The position numbers and the translations under genes are program-made. This document shows positions 48,386-62,724 of a stretch of 64,000 nucleotides of DNA, piece by piece. How positions within the stretch are numbered: position 1 is the first letter of the stretch; each line of letters starts with the position of its first letter. The notes beneath the pieces were generated by a model. It was not told the origin of the DNA. It was given only the letters and a program-made list of their open reading frames with translations, and did not search any database. This DNA comes from Linnemannia hyalina (taxonomy: Eukaryota; Mortierellomycota; Mortierellomycetes; Mortierellales; Mortierellaceae): positions 1,984,001 to 2,048,000 of the forward strand of contig JAHRHY010000003.1 in NCBI GenBank assembly GCA_019671135.1. The letters run 5' to 3'.

Positions 48386-51300
48386 TGGTAGAATGGTGGA
48401 AGTGTGTGGTAAATCTTGTTGCCCTGGCAGACTAGAATTATGCGGTGCGGGTCAGGATAGGGGCGGGAGTGGAGGAGGGAGATGAGTAGGAATGAGGGAC
48501 GATAAGATTCAATCTTGAGAACAGATAATCAATAACGGTTGAAATAGGAGGAGAGAAGTAGGCGAAGAACAAGAAGCGAGAAGGAAGGACAAGAGGGTTA
48601 GTCTTTCATTCATTGATGGGTAGAGGTGAATGAAATATTAAGGCTGAAACAGAAATCATCGCCTCATGTTCGGATTTTCAGAGAGGGAAGGAAGAGCATG
48701 CGTCAAAGCGAAGACACATAGGGTCTCCCTAGTGACATAATGAGAGGCGTTGCATGAGCGAATGGCATGCGAATGAATGAGGGATGAGGAGAAGGGGCGT
48801 TCAATTACATTGCTGATGACTGGAAGGTTGGCTGACTTGAGTTCCTTTTGGCGGGCTGGGTTGGATGGGGCAAGGTAAGGTTCAGTTTGTGAGTTTGTGT
48901 GTATGTGAGAGTGAAAGAAAGTGGAAGATGTCCAGGGGAGTGGGAATATCAGGTTGTTGGATGCAGCTGTGGAGTGGTACCAAGGGGATGGAATTGATCA
49001 CAGCAGGAACACGATAAAGGGAAGAACAACAACAACAACAACAACAAGGAGGAGGGAGAGCTAGCAGGTTGAAGGGGGATTGGTAATTGAAGTTACAGTG
49101 TTCGAGGAAGGATGTTTGTGGTTGAAGGGAAAGAAGTGAAGCGAAGTCGAAGGAACGGTTCGTGAAAAATGTGTATTGGAGGAGAAGGGTAAGGGCGATG
49201 GTGAATGCAAAGTGAACGATGACGACGACTATGTCTGTGTTTGCGTGGATAGTTTGTTTATGTTTTGTTTTGTTTGAAAGAAGGATGATGAGCAAAGAAA
49301 AAAGAAAGAAAGAAAGAAGGAAAGAAGCAGGACAGACAGCAACCAGCTAGCTTTATATGTAACGTTTTTTTTCTTTGTCTCTCTCACTCTTTGTGTTGTG
49401 TATGTGTGTGTGTTGCTGCAGTTGAGCCTGTGTGTCCCTTAAATGGGCGACAACCAACGTGAGAGAAAAGGATATCGCCGCGAAAGCGCGAGTTGTACAG
49501 CGGGCATCCTTCATTGGCTTAATTTTCGACTGATCACTGTAGACATAGGAGAGATAGGGAAAGCAAACAATGGGATCTTAGAGGCGGAGAGTGGAGAGAG
49601 GTGAGAGAGAAAAGGGGAGAGAGATGGCGACTAAGGGAAGGGGGAGTTGTATGGGAGTGAACCGGACGCAAGGAAGGATGTTGTCGCTACTATTGTACTT
49701 ACCTTCTCTGTCGATTAGCCAAGACTGAAAGGGTCAGTCTAAAGAGGTACTCACATAAAAAAATAAATATAAAAAAAAAAAAAAAAAAGAGAAAACTAAG
49801 AGAAAAGCTTTGTTGGTGTTGCATTATATTCTCTGTTGTTGTTAGATTTGAGATCGGAAAAGAGAGCGAGGTGGTGGCCTGAATCTTCTTCTTGTCACAC
49901 GGGTACGCCGGGAAAAGAGGGCTAGGAGGAGGAATAGGAAATGGAATAATGAAAAGAGGGGTAAGTAAGCACATGGCGTGTGGTCCTGATTCGAAGTCGG
50001 CGGGGGGGCAATATCTTTTCCACAGACAACAGCCATGAGCAATGAGCCCTCCGAATTCTTGGGTGTGAAAAAGCAGTACGCATCATTCTATTCTGATCAC
50101 AGCCGAGCGTATGTCTCTTGTCTTGTTTGAGCATTCGCATCGCTATTCTTCGCACACCCTATCAGTCTCACCTCGCCATCACCACTTACGTCCATTGCGG
50201 TTCCATTTGATCAGTCCCATTCAACTTTTTCAATTCGCTGTTCAAAAACAAAACAAAAAAAAGGGGCGGCAAAATATTCACGATATTAGGATTTAGGACA
50301 GTGAGGCACGGAGTAGGGAGGTAGGGAGAGTAGTGTCGGTCCTTGACACCAAAAGTAATAAAAAAGAACGCTACAACTCAACACTTTCTTCCTCCTGGTT
50401 TCATCACTCAAAAGCGACATCTAGACTGACGACCGCGTCTCTGCGATACTGGAGAACCGGGTTCCAACAACACCAAAAATTGTTGGCGATCGGGTCCAAA
50501 CGATCTCCCTGAATCTTCTTTCCTCCTTCACTCCCTCCTCCTAATTTGCTCTTCCCCCTAACTTAACCCTGTGTTTTCTCTTTGATATATTCTGAGGCAT
50601 GCATCATGCCTCCCTAATTGCATCAGCGACAGCACGTTAACAACACCATATAGATGGCTCGGATCCACAGCAGTAGACTTCAGCCTGACACTTTATTGCT
50701 TCTGTAGCGTAAAAGCAAAACGCGATTGGACACCAGGATGGGATATTTATTAAGTGCCAAGCCATACCACACCGATATCTCATTTGACGATGATGGATTC
50801 AACTCCTGTATGTATGACTTTCGCAAAAAAAAAAGAGTCTCCTTCCTTTTGCCGTAATTGGTGAGTAAACAAGGAATGTTATCTCTTCTCTCAATTTGCC
50901 GATGACCTTCTGATTCATCCCTCCTTCTTGAGTCGTCATTAGTGGCAATGGGCGAAATGGCGAGCTTCGGATATGGGGCTTCGCGAAACAAGGGATAAAA
51001 TAAGAACAACAGTAAACAGCTTGGTGTTTGGCTTTTGATGCGTACGTATTCAATTGAATCGTATACACACAAACAGATAAAAAACAAAGTGTCCATCCTT
51101 GCAGCAAAAGTCAAGGAGAGGTTTATTTTTTTTGTTTGTAAAAAAGTCAAGGTGAGGAAAAAGGAGATGGTGTTACTCAGGGGAGAGGGTCGACGGCCAG
51201 AGTTGTAGGACCGCTGTTAGGTCCTCAATTGGTACGGAGGGGGGGGGGGAAGGGGTTGTAGGTTGGGGGGAGGGGAAGTGACAATAGTGTCCTAAAAGAA

Positions 51301-52085
51301 TCACACAAAACGATACACTGCAGCGTGCCAGCGAAACTCTTGTCAATACTGCTCTCGTCCAAGTGATGTGTAAAAGGACCTTGTATTCATATTATCAAAG
51401 AGGGGGTTGTTACCTGCAGCGTGCCAGCGAAACTCTTGTCAATACTGCTCTCGTCCAAGTGATGTGTAAAAGGACAAAGAGCAGACAAGAGGGCTCGGCG
51501 CACTACTAATACTATGTCTACTAAAGAATATGACTGCTAACCTAAGGCATCGCCGCCACTGCCTAGCCACCACATCTTTTTGTAACAATGGGAAAGCGTC
51601 GATCAGATGATCAGTTGCTCAGTTGCAAGGGCTCGGTAGGTTTAAGGGGCGTGAGTTCTGCCTTGTCAACGCGTCTCCGCGCTTACCGCATGGTAGACAT
51701 ATCGTACACCTCATGAATGTTGGGACCCTTCTTGAAATTGGGGCACCGATTCTTTTGTTTTTGTTGTTGTCCTTTCCTATGGTGGCGCTTCTAGAGCATC
51801 GGCCGTTCTCGTGTTATCGATAGTGTGTTTAGTACAGGCCTGGCCGGCCACGACTCTGCCTGAGAAAATGTCCACCAGAAAGATACGCCCGCCGTTGTTG
51901 TAGGACCACCAGTAGAAGGTATTTCCTTTTCCGGAGCGCGTGGCGTTGCAACTCCACTATTTTTTTTCCTTTGATTACCCCGCTGCCCCGAGGTGTCTCT
52001 TTGCTATTTCTTTCTTCCTTTTCTTTCATTCCTTCCTTCCTTTCTTTCCTCACTCTCCACTCCCCACTCTTCCTTCCTAATAATA
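48386..52085. other. 3.7 kb without a recognisable gene between the velvet and ferredoxin genes
   Basis: Divergent upstream regions of the velvet gene (-) and ferredoxin gene (+). It contains ACA tandem tracts (about 49023-49049), A and T homopolymers, G-rich runs near 51238-51250, and the 62-bp direct repeat at 51318/51414. The final 120 bases before 52086 are pyrimidine-rich. Open frames here are short and unrecognisable. I see no exon set that forms a domain. Confidence 0.5.
51318..51475. repeat. Perfect 62-bp direct repeat
   Basis: Copies at 51318-51379 and 51414-51475 are identical, starting ctgcagcgtgccagcg and ending gatgtgtaaaaggac, separated by 34 bp of unrelated sequence. Identity over 62 bp in otherwise unconstrained DNA indicates recent duplication. 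No inverted ends or coding content are visible. Confidence 0.95.
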
Positions 52086-53748
<1,663 letters not shown>

Positions 53749-54072
53749 GAAAAGTATAACAATATGGGAAACTACATGTACATTAGCTTTTTTGGCAAGA
53801 TAAAAGAAACCCACGACAAAACAAAACGGGGAATATGTTTATTAGTGTAAGCTCGTTTATTTTATGAGGTGGCATCAATGAGAATCGTTGGATATGGTAC
53901 AGGGGTGGCGCGTATTTCGGTGTAAAAGAGGACGAAAGAACAAGTACAAAACTAGCGAAAAAAGACGAAAGAATAATAGGAAGAGGACAAAAATGAAAGA
54001 GAGGCACAAATCGATTAAGAGAGAGAGAGAGAGAGAGAAGGAAGGAGAGAGAGGGTAGGATGTATGACATCC
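53749..54072. other. Convergent 3' region with a (GA)n tract
   Basis: Spacer between the ferredoxin gene (+) and the Zn2Cys6 gene (-). A GA microsatellite lies at about 54019-54039. No other feature is seen. Confidence 0.6.
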
Positions 54073-57000
54073 TTAGAGAACTTGGCTCCTGCTGGCGCGG
54101 CTGTGGTGCAAGACTTTGTTGCTGATATGAGGATCTGCTAATCAAAGACGGCAAGGAAGGATGGTATAAAACACACAAAACGGTTTGGTTAATTCTCAGT
54201 GATTTGATAGAAAACAGACAACAATCAGACAACAGATAAACTTACACATGATGTTGATGGCGTATTGGTCGGCATCGAACCCGTCGCCCGTAGGATCCAC
54301 CTCATCACCCGCCTTCTCGTTCGAGCCATTATAGGGGTTCTGGAGAACTCCAAGGCCATAGAGTTGGGTCTGGGCCTGCAAGACCCTTAGTGGTCGTCGT
54401 GAAACTGGAGGGGCTGGTTGACCAGCCAACAAAGGTGTCGAATCTGTAACTGCGGAGCCATCATCGCCGTTATGATTATCGCTCATATATCGACCGTGGC
54501 CGTTGCCGCTGTTGCTATAGTGTGATGGAGGATGGGGGTTGTCGAGGTAAGAAGGGTTCATATTGCTGGGGTACGGTGTCGAGGGCGAGATCCAAGAGGT
54601 GTTGCCGCCGATGGTACTCATCAGTCGGCTAGGTTTCTTGGGGACTGGAGGTCTCTGGGATTGGCTCTTGCTGGAGGAATTTGTACTGCCTGTGAACTGG
54701 TGGTGGATGCGTTTGGGGGGTTTTGGGGGTGCCAGGAAGGTGACTGTGCGTTGGTTGTTGCTGTTGCTGTTGTCCTGATCTCGGGGTGGTGGGACGCCTG
54801 TAGGGGGCGGGAGGGAGGATCTAAGCCCTGGAGTCGGAAGAAGGTTTCCGGGGAGAGGAGTGGAAGAGGGTGGAGGCGGGGAGACCATGGATTCGAAATC
54901 GACAAGGTCATCAACACCGTTTCCAGAGGCGAGGTAGTTGGTGTAAGGCAACATATCCTGAGCAGATTGGTGGTATAGCGACATGGGTGTGGGTGCGTCC
55001 ATGTTGTAGAGGAAGGACGAGATGGGCGATGATGCTGCATGGGATCGTGCGTCGTTAGTGTACGTGGCGCCGTCGAGACCTCCTGTTGCGTTTGCGCCGT
55101 GTATTCTGTAGCCATGTCCGTTGTGGTGATTGTTTTGAAGAAGGTCGACTCCTACAGCGCCGGTCAGTGAATTGGCAGCGCCGGTGAGAGAGCTGTAGAC
55201 CATGTTTACTGCTGCAAGTGGTGAATAGATATTGGTGGCTGCACTTCTGCTGCTCATGAGCGGGCTATTCAGTTGCGACCGTTGTTGAGGATCCATGTGG
55301 AGGTGTTGCTGCATAAGATGGCTGATGGCTGGAGTGATAGGCGACATAGACATGGCACCTAAGGAGCTGTAGTCCGATGACGCTGGGGTCTGCTCCAGGC
55401 TGCTATGTTCCAAAAGTGACATCACATTGTCGCCGTTGTTGTCGCCGTTGCCAGGATTAGCGACTTTCTGGTGTTGTTGGAACTGGTGGTAGCGTTGGAG
55501 GACAGATCCAGGGGTGTTGCTGTTGTTGGACCAGTGAAGAGACGACACACTCTCAGGGTTCATAATGTACCCGGTTACCATCTGCTCCATCGAGAGGACC
55601 GCCTTCTCCAGCTCGGGCAGCTTAGCGAGACTGACGAATCCCTTGAGCAAGCCCATGGTCTTGTAGAACAACTCCTGCGTGTCCGTCTTGCCATAGTTGA
55701 CCATCAACAAGATATGGATCTCGATCGCCTGGATCATGTGGTATCCAAACAGACCACAGCCAGGCCATGGCCACCGGTAGTTCTGGAAAATGATCTCCCC
55801 AATCTCTGTCAACATTGCGGCCGCACGAGCACATTTGCTGAGGGGAGACTTGAAGTCGGAGAGGTCACCCTGGTGGGCGGCAAGGGTGATCAGGGGTCGG
55901 TAGAGGAGCAACTCGTGGCTGTAGTAGAACCGGTGCAGGTAGAGAGTGTAATACGATGGGAGACTAGATTCGACAAAGACTCCGTTTTGGCACGCGGTCG
56001 GTTTCCGTTCCGGATAGATGAGGTGGACAGGGAGGGTTGTCAGCCAGGTATCAAGCGCATGCTCAATGGACCGCATCTCTGTGCTTTCCGCGATCGAGGA
56101 GATGATGGCCGCATCATGGCTCCGATGAGGCGACAGCGACAGGGCGCGATACATCTCCGATATCCGGCGCCTCTGCTTGACCAGGTCCAGATGCACGAAC
56201 CAAAAGATCAGCGTTGCGGCTTGTGCCGTGTCTGCTGTGCCATTGGCAGCCCGGATCAGCTTCCTTGTCTCGAGCTGACCATGCGCTACACAATATTCCT
56301 GACCCGCCAAACTGCTGATGATCCCGTCCAAGAAGTAACACCCCAGCCACGTCAAATGGCGCTCTTGCTGGGTGACCGTCCACCTGGCCTTGTCTACCTT
56401 GGACTTTAGTGCGTCGTTGTTAGGTCCCAATCGTTGGGCGAGTGTCGAGGACGATATTGTTGTAGAGACCGAGTTGGAGTGTCCAAGAACGTTGTCGAAG
56501 ACTGACGACGATTCCGATTCCTCGACGTGAACATAAAAGTCCCGAGCAAGCCCCATATCCAGCGCCATGTGAACTGCCAAACCAAGGTACGACCGAACTC
56601 GGAAATATTGCCCGGTCCGCTTGACCTTGACTTGGTAGTAGGTGAGAAGAAGCAGACCCTGGAGTGTACTGAGTCGAGGTACATCCAAGTAGGTATCCAT
56701 CAAGGACCGCGCGTAATCAAAGAGGACATGGTGGCTCTTGAAGCTGTCAACCTTGGCAATCTCCTCCAGCTCGACCTCGTTGGCATGACAGGACGCGACT
56801 GCACACATGGCCATCAACAAGAACGGCGGAACCCGAAACTCTCCCTCCTGGCACAACGTCAAGAAACTAGGCTTGTGGAGGATTGGCAGAAAAGTGTGTA
56901 CACTCTTAAAGTAGAGGTCGATCAGGGCGTTGATAGCTTTGGGCGAAAGAAGGCTGGTGGGGAGAGTGTATGGCTTTGGCAACTCTGTTGACTCCCAGTC

Positions 57001-58130
57001 GAGGATGGGAATGTCCGTCATGGGTGACAGACCTGGTGGTCCAGGCTTGCTGTATGTCCGTGCTTGGGCGTACGACTCTTCCTGCTGCTGCATCAATCCT
57101 GGCAGGAACTTTGCTGTACCGTCCCGCTCGACCTTGAGGCTACCCAGCAAGATCTCTAGTACCTCCATAGAGCAGGTTTCGGCCACGTTAATGTCGGCAC
57201 CGCCGCTGTCTGTGCGGTCTCCACTCTTGGTGAGGGAACCCGACTGTGTTGACGAGTTGGCATCATCGGTGAGTCTTGGAGTTAGTTCGAGGAGTGAGGA
57301 CGAGGAGCGACCAGTGGGGCGTCTTGAGATGGGAAGGGAAGATTTGGCGGCAAGAGGGATATAGTGTGATGCAGGACGAGAGCCATGTGTGCTGGAAGTT
57401 TGAGAATCGGTCGTGATGTAAATCTGTTGTTGTTGATGTTCAGGGTTGTTGTCACTGGATGCCTCTCTTGTACCCTTGGTCAAAAGCTCCTTCAGATGCA
57501 ACTCGACACTCTTTAGACGGTTCTCAAGTGTCTCGACGTATTGGTGGTTGACAGGCTTGGTGGCTACGGGATAGACACATTTGCCCGCGGACTTTACACA
57601 GTGGGAGCAAGGGACTTGACCATCACACTTGATTTTCTTGTGTCGACAACTGACACAGGCTATGGAGATGCGGATACGTTTTGGAGGGGCGTCTTTTTTG
57701 GATGCTGTTGATTTGTCTTTGTTGGGCGCTGGGGAAGGAGACGATGGTCTTGATGTGTTGTCAGGTGCAGGACTCTCCCTATGAGATTGTATTCGAGGAA
57801 TAATAGGTATAGCATGCCAGTCAGTTCAGTTCACAAAAATGCGTGAGTACAAAATGAAATGAAAAAATAATTCTCAGGGAAAGAGAAGGGGAAAGGGAAA
57901 GGGAACGCCCACGAGGTTTTGGAGAAGGGTTCGGAAGCAGCATCCGAGATGGGACAAAATAACCTTCCAAAAATATTAGAGCAGAAGAGACCAAAAAAAA
58001 AAAAAAAGGAGCGGCGATTTTAATTCGTTCGTCTCTTCTTTTGAAGCGTGTGTTGTTTGAATCGTTACCAGAGCGCATCGTCGTCGTCCTGGGAGGGGTA
58101 CACTTGCGACTGTGCAGGGGAATAGAACAT
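54073..58130 (-). CDS. Zn2Cys6 fungal-type transcription factor
   Basis: Nuclear regulator of the Gal4 class. Exons 58069-58130, 54246-57778 and 54073-54137 join in phase to 1219 residues; the last exon is short and its acceptor could instead be three bases further on. Exon 1 encodes MFYSPAQSQVYPSQDDDDAL. The zinc cluster at about residues 62-88 (CVSCRHKKIKCDGQ, then VPCSHCVKSAGKC) has the exact C-x2-C-x6-C-x5-C-x2-C-x6-C spacing, followed by a likely coiled-coil dimerisation stretch (YVETLENRLKSVELHLKELL). The fungal_trans middle homology region spans roughly 300-740 (INALIDLYFKSVHTFLPILH, then FLLMAMCAVASCHANEVE and YLGLAVHMALDMGLARDFYV). The C-terminal third is Ser/Pro/Asn/Gln-rich with a PPKPPKRIHHQF basic-Pro patch, probably activating. 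It begins 2.4 kb from the divergent gene at 60559. Targets cannot be deduced. Confidence 0.93.
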
Positions 58131-60558
58131 CGAGTTGGCTGGATCAGAGGAGTATCACTCCTGGCAAGTTGGTGTGTTGTGAAGGGAAAGGGGGGAGCCA
58201 CAAAAGGGTTGAAAGGATGGGGGCTGTATATAATACGGCGTAGTGTGGCTATGCTGACGGATGACAGTCGCGAGTGGGTGGTGATCAAGAGTGAGGATAT
58301 TTGGTTGATTGATATTGATCGTTCCTGAAAATGTGTCTAGTGGAGTGGTAATATATCTAGTGGGGGCGGAGGTGTCAAAGAATGGGACGTGAAAAGGTGT
58401 GCAAGGGATGTGATAAGTAGATAAGTAGAAGAATAAAAGAGGAAAGTGGCGCAGGCAAGGAACACAAGAAGGGGAAAATTTGGTGTTTGGCGGTTTTGCT
58501 GGGAATGCTGGGAATGCCAACAGAAGGAGGAGAGAGTGGAAGGAAGAGAGAGGAAGTGCGCGTGTAGAAAGAGCGAAAGAACGAGAGCAAGACGACGAAG
58601 AAGCAAGAAGGTAAGTAGAGAGAAGAGAGAAAGAGAGAAAGAGAAAAAGAGAGAGATGAGTTGGTGATGAACAAAGAAGGACGAATGAGTTCAATGAGCG
58701 AACAACTCAAACAAGTAAAAAAAGGCACAAGCAAAGGAAGTAGGGATGCTGATGGGAGAAGGAAGGCTGTAGGGACAATATAAAAGAGTTGGGACCTTAC
58801 CCAGAGCCAACCCTGGTCTGCCTTCTCAACCACTTCCCTTCTCCCTCAAATCCATTACTCACTCACCTCTCTTATGCCCATTGAGTATTTGCGACTCTTG
58901 ATCGACAGAAGAGGGACGGGGTGCTCACATCCGGAACAGAACCTTGGGCGCGTCCTTGCATGCCAAGAACATCACTCCAAATTTTATGTTTTATCAATCT
59001 AGATGGTTGGTCGCCACATTGGATATGTCATACATGGCATAAAACCCACGGAAAATAACAGCAAAACTCAGTTTCGTTGTTCATGTCGTCTCGGTAATCG
59101 TCCCGGTGTCCACGCTACAGAATAGAGGAAGGTACCCTTACATGAGAAGTTTGTTCTCTCATCGAGAGTGTGAAAGAGAAGGGATGTCTTCTCGCGAGTC
59201 ATTGGTCAAGAGCATTAAGAGAAAAGCTAACAACGACGATATCAACAAACAACAACACAACAACAAACTTCTGAAGTTTGCTCAGAACACAACCCATTCT
59301 TCCCCCCTCCTTTTTCTTTACTTTTTCGTTACTCTTCAGTCTCGCTGCTTTACTTCACAAATGTTCTGTGCTTGATGATCCTTATCCTTCATTTCTATCA
59401 AACTCTCACTCTATTATCCCTTCAATCAAAGTCTTGGCGACAAAAGGGCCAAATAGTCTACCATGGTAAGAAAAAAAAAAGGGCTCATCTATTGTCAAAC
59501 TTTTTTTTCCACTCGCTGTCCTTGTGACAGAAAACACACCCAATTCGACATGCAAGAAGAAAAGGTACCTAAAAGTCGACGTTGTGCATGGCACAAAAAA
59601 AACGCGGAAGAGAAAGAATCGAGTGCTGGAACGATTGCGATTGGATAATGCAACCCTTGAACCTTGCGGCCAAATCATATTACCCTTTCACCCTCTCTAC
59701 TTTTCATTCACCAGTACCACAGCCTACAGCCCACCTTTCTTCACGTCGTTTTATCTTCTTTTTCATCAGAGACCATGGTTGGGTTTGGAACAGGCCCGTG
59801 CAATTCATACGCCCTCGGCATTTAGCCCTTTCTTCCCCTCTGCTTCCTCGATTAGACTAAAAGAATAAGGGGATAGCGTGCACACGGCTTTGATGTCCAA
59901 GACAATTGCTTTTTTAACCATTGATGTGGATCTGAAGTAGGGTATGTCGTCGCCTACCATCACATCCATCCATCCCTACTTTCGGGTTACAGACTCTGAA
60001 CATGACACTCGTTGATAGTTTTCCAGACGGATGTGGTCGCCGAAAATGGGGTTGGATTTGATCAACGTTTAACGGTCAATGTCATGATCACGAGCAACAG
60101 TTTTTTTTACAGGCGAGATGGGAATACGGAATGAAAAAAGAGGTCGATATGTCACCAGCCGCCTACCCTTTTGTGTCGTCGTTGCTGTCGTCGTCGTGTG
60201 AGTGGGGTTGGTTCCCTGCAATCCTGTCAGTGGTCGATTAGAGCCATGGCTAGCCCAGTTGGACATTATCCAAAAACCAGCTGTTAGCCTTTAGCAAACT
60301 AGCAAAACAAATAAACAAGCTGTATACACAGCTACCCTCCTTCTGGCTATCATTGTCTTCCCTCTTTTTCTTTTCGCCAATCCTTATTTATTCTCTTCAT
60401 ACCTCCTTCGATCTTTTTACTTTCATTCACGTTTTTTACTTTATTTCAAGTTTTTACTATCTACCGTTCGCCTCTAATTAACCAATCCCCCCATCCTTAC
60501 AACCGCGACAAAGCGACAACACCCTCCTTCCTCCTTTATTTCTTTGTTGACTTGACTC
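58131..60558. other. Divergent upstream region of the Zn2Cys6 gene and the Q-rich gene
   Basis: No recognisable gene. The left half is purine-rich on the plus strand (58440-58740), fitting a pyrimidine-rich leader on the minus strand; the right end (60340-60555) is pyrimidine-rich on the plus strand before the ATG at 60559. TATAAAA occurs near 58780 in plus orientation. Confidence 0.5.
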
Positions 60559-62724
60559 ATGGCTATGAAACAACAATCAACCCCCTTTCAGCTACGTAAC
60601 CCTTACCGACTGGACAGGCCCAATTTCGATGCTCTCGACGTGGTAGAGACAGCCCTTGCAGAGGAGGAGGAGGCCCACAGACTGTATCTTTTGCAGCAAC
60701 AATATCATAGCAACAGCGCCACCGCCACAGTCTCAACAGTCCAAAGACCCCTGCCGCCTCAACCCACTGTGCAACAACAACAGCAGCAGAAGCATTCTTC
60801 CTCGACGACTTTTGACGACGACAACAATCAGCAGCCTGCATGGAACGGCATTAACCGCGTAAGCAACAGTATTAAGCGGATCAAGGAATTTCAGCGCAAG
60901 AACAGTATCAAAGACTCGGAAAGACGTCAACTCAAGCAGCAGGCGAAGAAGCAGCAACAACAGCAGCAGCAACAACAACAGCACCAGCAACAGGTAGTAT
61001 TGGGCTCAGAAGAGGCACTTCCGGAATATCACCCCAGCTACTTCTCCAACTCTTGGCTGCAACCAAAGGGTTCGACTCTGCCCTTGACAAAGCAACAGCA
61101 GCAACAGCAAGAGCGAGCGCAACAACAGCCACCGCCACCAATACCCTCCATCACCATCACGCATCATATCGACACCCACTCCGAGCTCACGTTTGAGCGC
61201 CACGTTGAATGGTTGACACAGACGGCCCTATGGTGGGATATGCCTGTGGTCCACCTCTATCCGGCACCAGAGTCGTCCGCTTCATTGGAGTATGTCGAGA
61301 CCGCTGCGTCTAGGTTTGGAAGCTGGGTCAACTTTGTCAAAATCCCACCTGGAGAGGATAGTCAATTGGGACCTGCCACCTTAGCGATCAAGTCTGCCAA
61401 CCGTGGTCGCGTCAAGGGGTCTCGTGCCAAGATCACAGCAGCAAAGGAGACAACGACAACCCCGGAGGAGGATGACACGTTGGTCGAGGGAGGAATGGTG
61501 ATGGGACACTCCCGCAAGACTTCGACATCCAGCGTCGCGTCGCCGTCAATCTATAACCCGTCCAGGGATGTGGACCCTATGGTGGGGTATGTCTTTGTCG
61601 GTTCTGCAGACGAGCAGGCCCAGTACAGCCAAGTCTTTGAGACGATGGAGAAACTTTACCCGATGATCGAGATCCGGTACATCAACTCGTTTGAGCCACA
61701 GAATCTCCAGTCGCGTCAGCAGCAGGAGTTGAGAGAGGAGCCCTGTCTTCACAGTCTGAGCTGGGTTCATTACTGGAGTGCCGCTAAGGAGTCCCAGGTG
61801 TTGCAGAGCAAGATCGTAAATGAGGTTGTCCGAGTCCGGCCAATGTGGGTCAACAACGAGCTCTTGCACCGCAACTACTCCCCTCCTCCTCAGTTCTCAA
61901 CTCTGCTTTCGACGGCTGTCACTGGACCTGTGGGCGACGACGACAACGTCATTGCCGAGTGCTTCTCGCCTTGCCCAGAAGCCATCTCTCCTTCGCCTAG
62001 CGTCTACATTGGCAGCAATGGAGATAGCGATGGCAACGAGAACAGCGGCTGCGAGCAAAGCCTTGAGGAAGCTTTGAGAGGAGTTCCGTCGAGCGTGTCG
62101 ATCGAGACTTTAGTCCTCGAGTCTGATTCAGCAGTGATCGATGAGCCCAGAACACCGCGAGACAACAGGTCTGACTACAACCAGGAGACAACCGCTGACC
62201 TCAACACGGTTGAACTCGATCTCCACGGGCTCTCCAAGCGCCGACCGACTCTCAGTCGCACACAGAGTTCACACGACATTCGCCATGACGGGGGCTACTC
62301 CAAATCGCCTTCTTCATCCTCCCATCGACGACCAAAGAAGTCTCGCTCTTCATCCTCAACAGCAGCATCAGGACACAAGAACAACAACAACAACAACGAG
62401 ACGACAGGCTACCGCAGATCGGTATCAACCCCTTTGCTCCTCCTTACAAAGGGCACAAGCCTTTCCAGAGCACAAAGCACAACACAGCAGGACTATCATC
62501 AACATCAGCTCGACGGGATGAACTCCAGTCCAGACAACGATACCAACATGTCTCCGCCACCATCCTTGACAACATCCTATTCCTCTTCAACATCCAACCT
62601 GTCCTCGTCCACATCATCCATGACGACGGGAAGCATGGGGTTTGGACACCGTCTTGCAGGGCTTGCTCAACGGTTAGGTGTTTATAGGGTGAGGGGGTCT
62701 GCCCTCATGGTCGTTGATCTGTAA
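60559..62724 (+). CDS. Uncharacterised Q- and S-rich protein
   Basis: Single-exon gene of 721 residues that I do not recognise. Residues 1-205 contain poly-Q blocks around a short conserved-looking N-terminus (FQLRNPYRLDRPNFDALDVV). Two more ordered segments follow: about 210-270 (THSELTFERHVEWLTQTALW, WDMPVVHLYP, FGSWVNFVKIPPGE) and about 335-435 (GYVFVGSADEQAQYSQVFET, MEKLYPMIEIRYINSF, LHSLSWVHYWSAAKESQVLQ). They are separated by a basic linker (NRGRVKGSRAKITAAKE). The rest is Ser/Asn-rich with basic patches (HRRPKKSRSSSSTAASG), ending in an amphipathic GFGHRLAGLAQRLGVYRVRG. No signal peptide or membrane segment. The ATG follows a pyrimidine-rich leader. The ordered segments suggest a globular domain interrupted by disorder; possible signalling adaptor, but no function can be given. 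Confidence 0.8.
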   Translation: MAMKQQSTPFQLRNPYRLDRPNFDALDVVETALAEEEEAHRLYLLQQQYHSNSATATVSTVQRPLPPQPTVQQQQQQKHSSSTTFDDDNNQQPAWNGINRVSNSIKRIKEFQRKNSIKDSERRQLKQQAKKQQQQQQQQQQHQQQVVLGSEEALPEYHPSYFSNSWLQPKGSTLPLTKQQQQQQERAQQQPPPPIPSITITHHIDTHSELTFERHVEWLTQTALWWDMPVVHLYPAPESSASLEYVETAASRFGSWVNFVKIPPGEDSQLGPATLAIKSANRGRVKGSRAKITAAKETTTTPEEDDTLVEGGMVMGHSRKTSTSSVASPSIYNPSRDVDPMVGYVFVGSADEQAQYSQVFETMEKLYPMIEIRYINSFEPQNLQSRQQQELREEPCLHSLSWVHYWSAAKESQVLQSKIVNEVVRVRPMWVNNELLHRNYSPPPQFSTLLSTAVTGPVGDDDNVIAECFSPCPEAISPSPSVYIGSNGDSDGNENSGCEQSLEEALRGVPSSVSIETLVLESDSAVIDEPRTPRDNRSDYNQETTADLNTVELDLHGLSKRRPTLSRTQSSHDIRHDGGYSKSPSSSSHRRPKKSRSSSSTAASGHKNNNNNNETTGYRRSVSTPLLLLTKGTSLSRAQSTTQQDYHQHQLDGMNSSPDNDTNMSPPPSLTTSYSSSTSNLSSSTSSMTTGSMGFGHRLAGLAQRLGVYRVRGSALMVVDL

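Noticed and set aside
55471..56409. 312-codon plus-strand frame
   Set aside because: Antisense to the middle homology region of the Zn2Cys6 gene.
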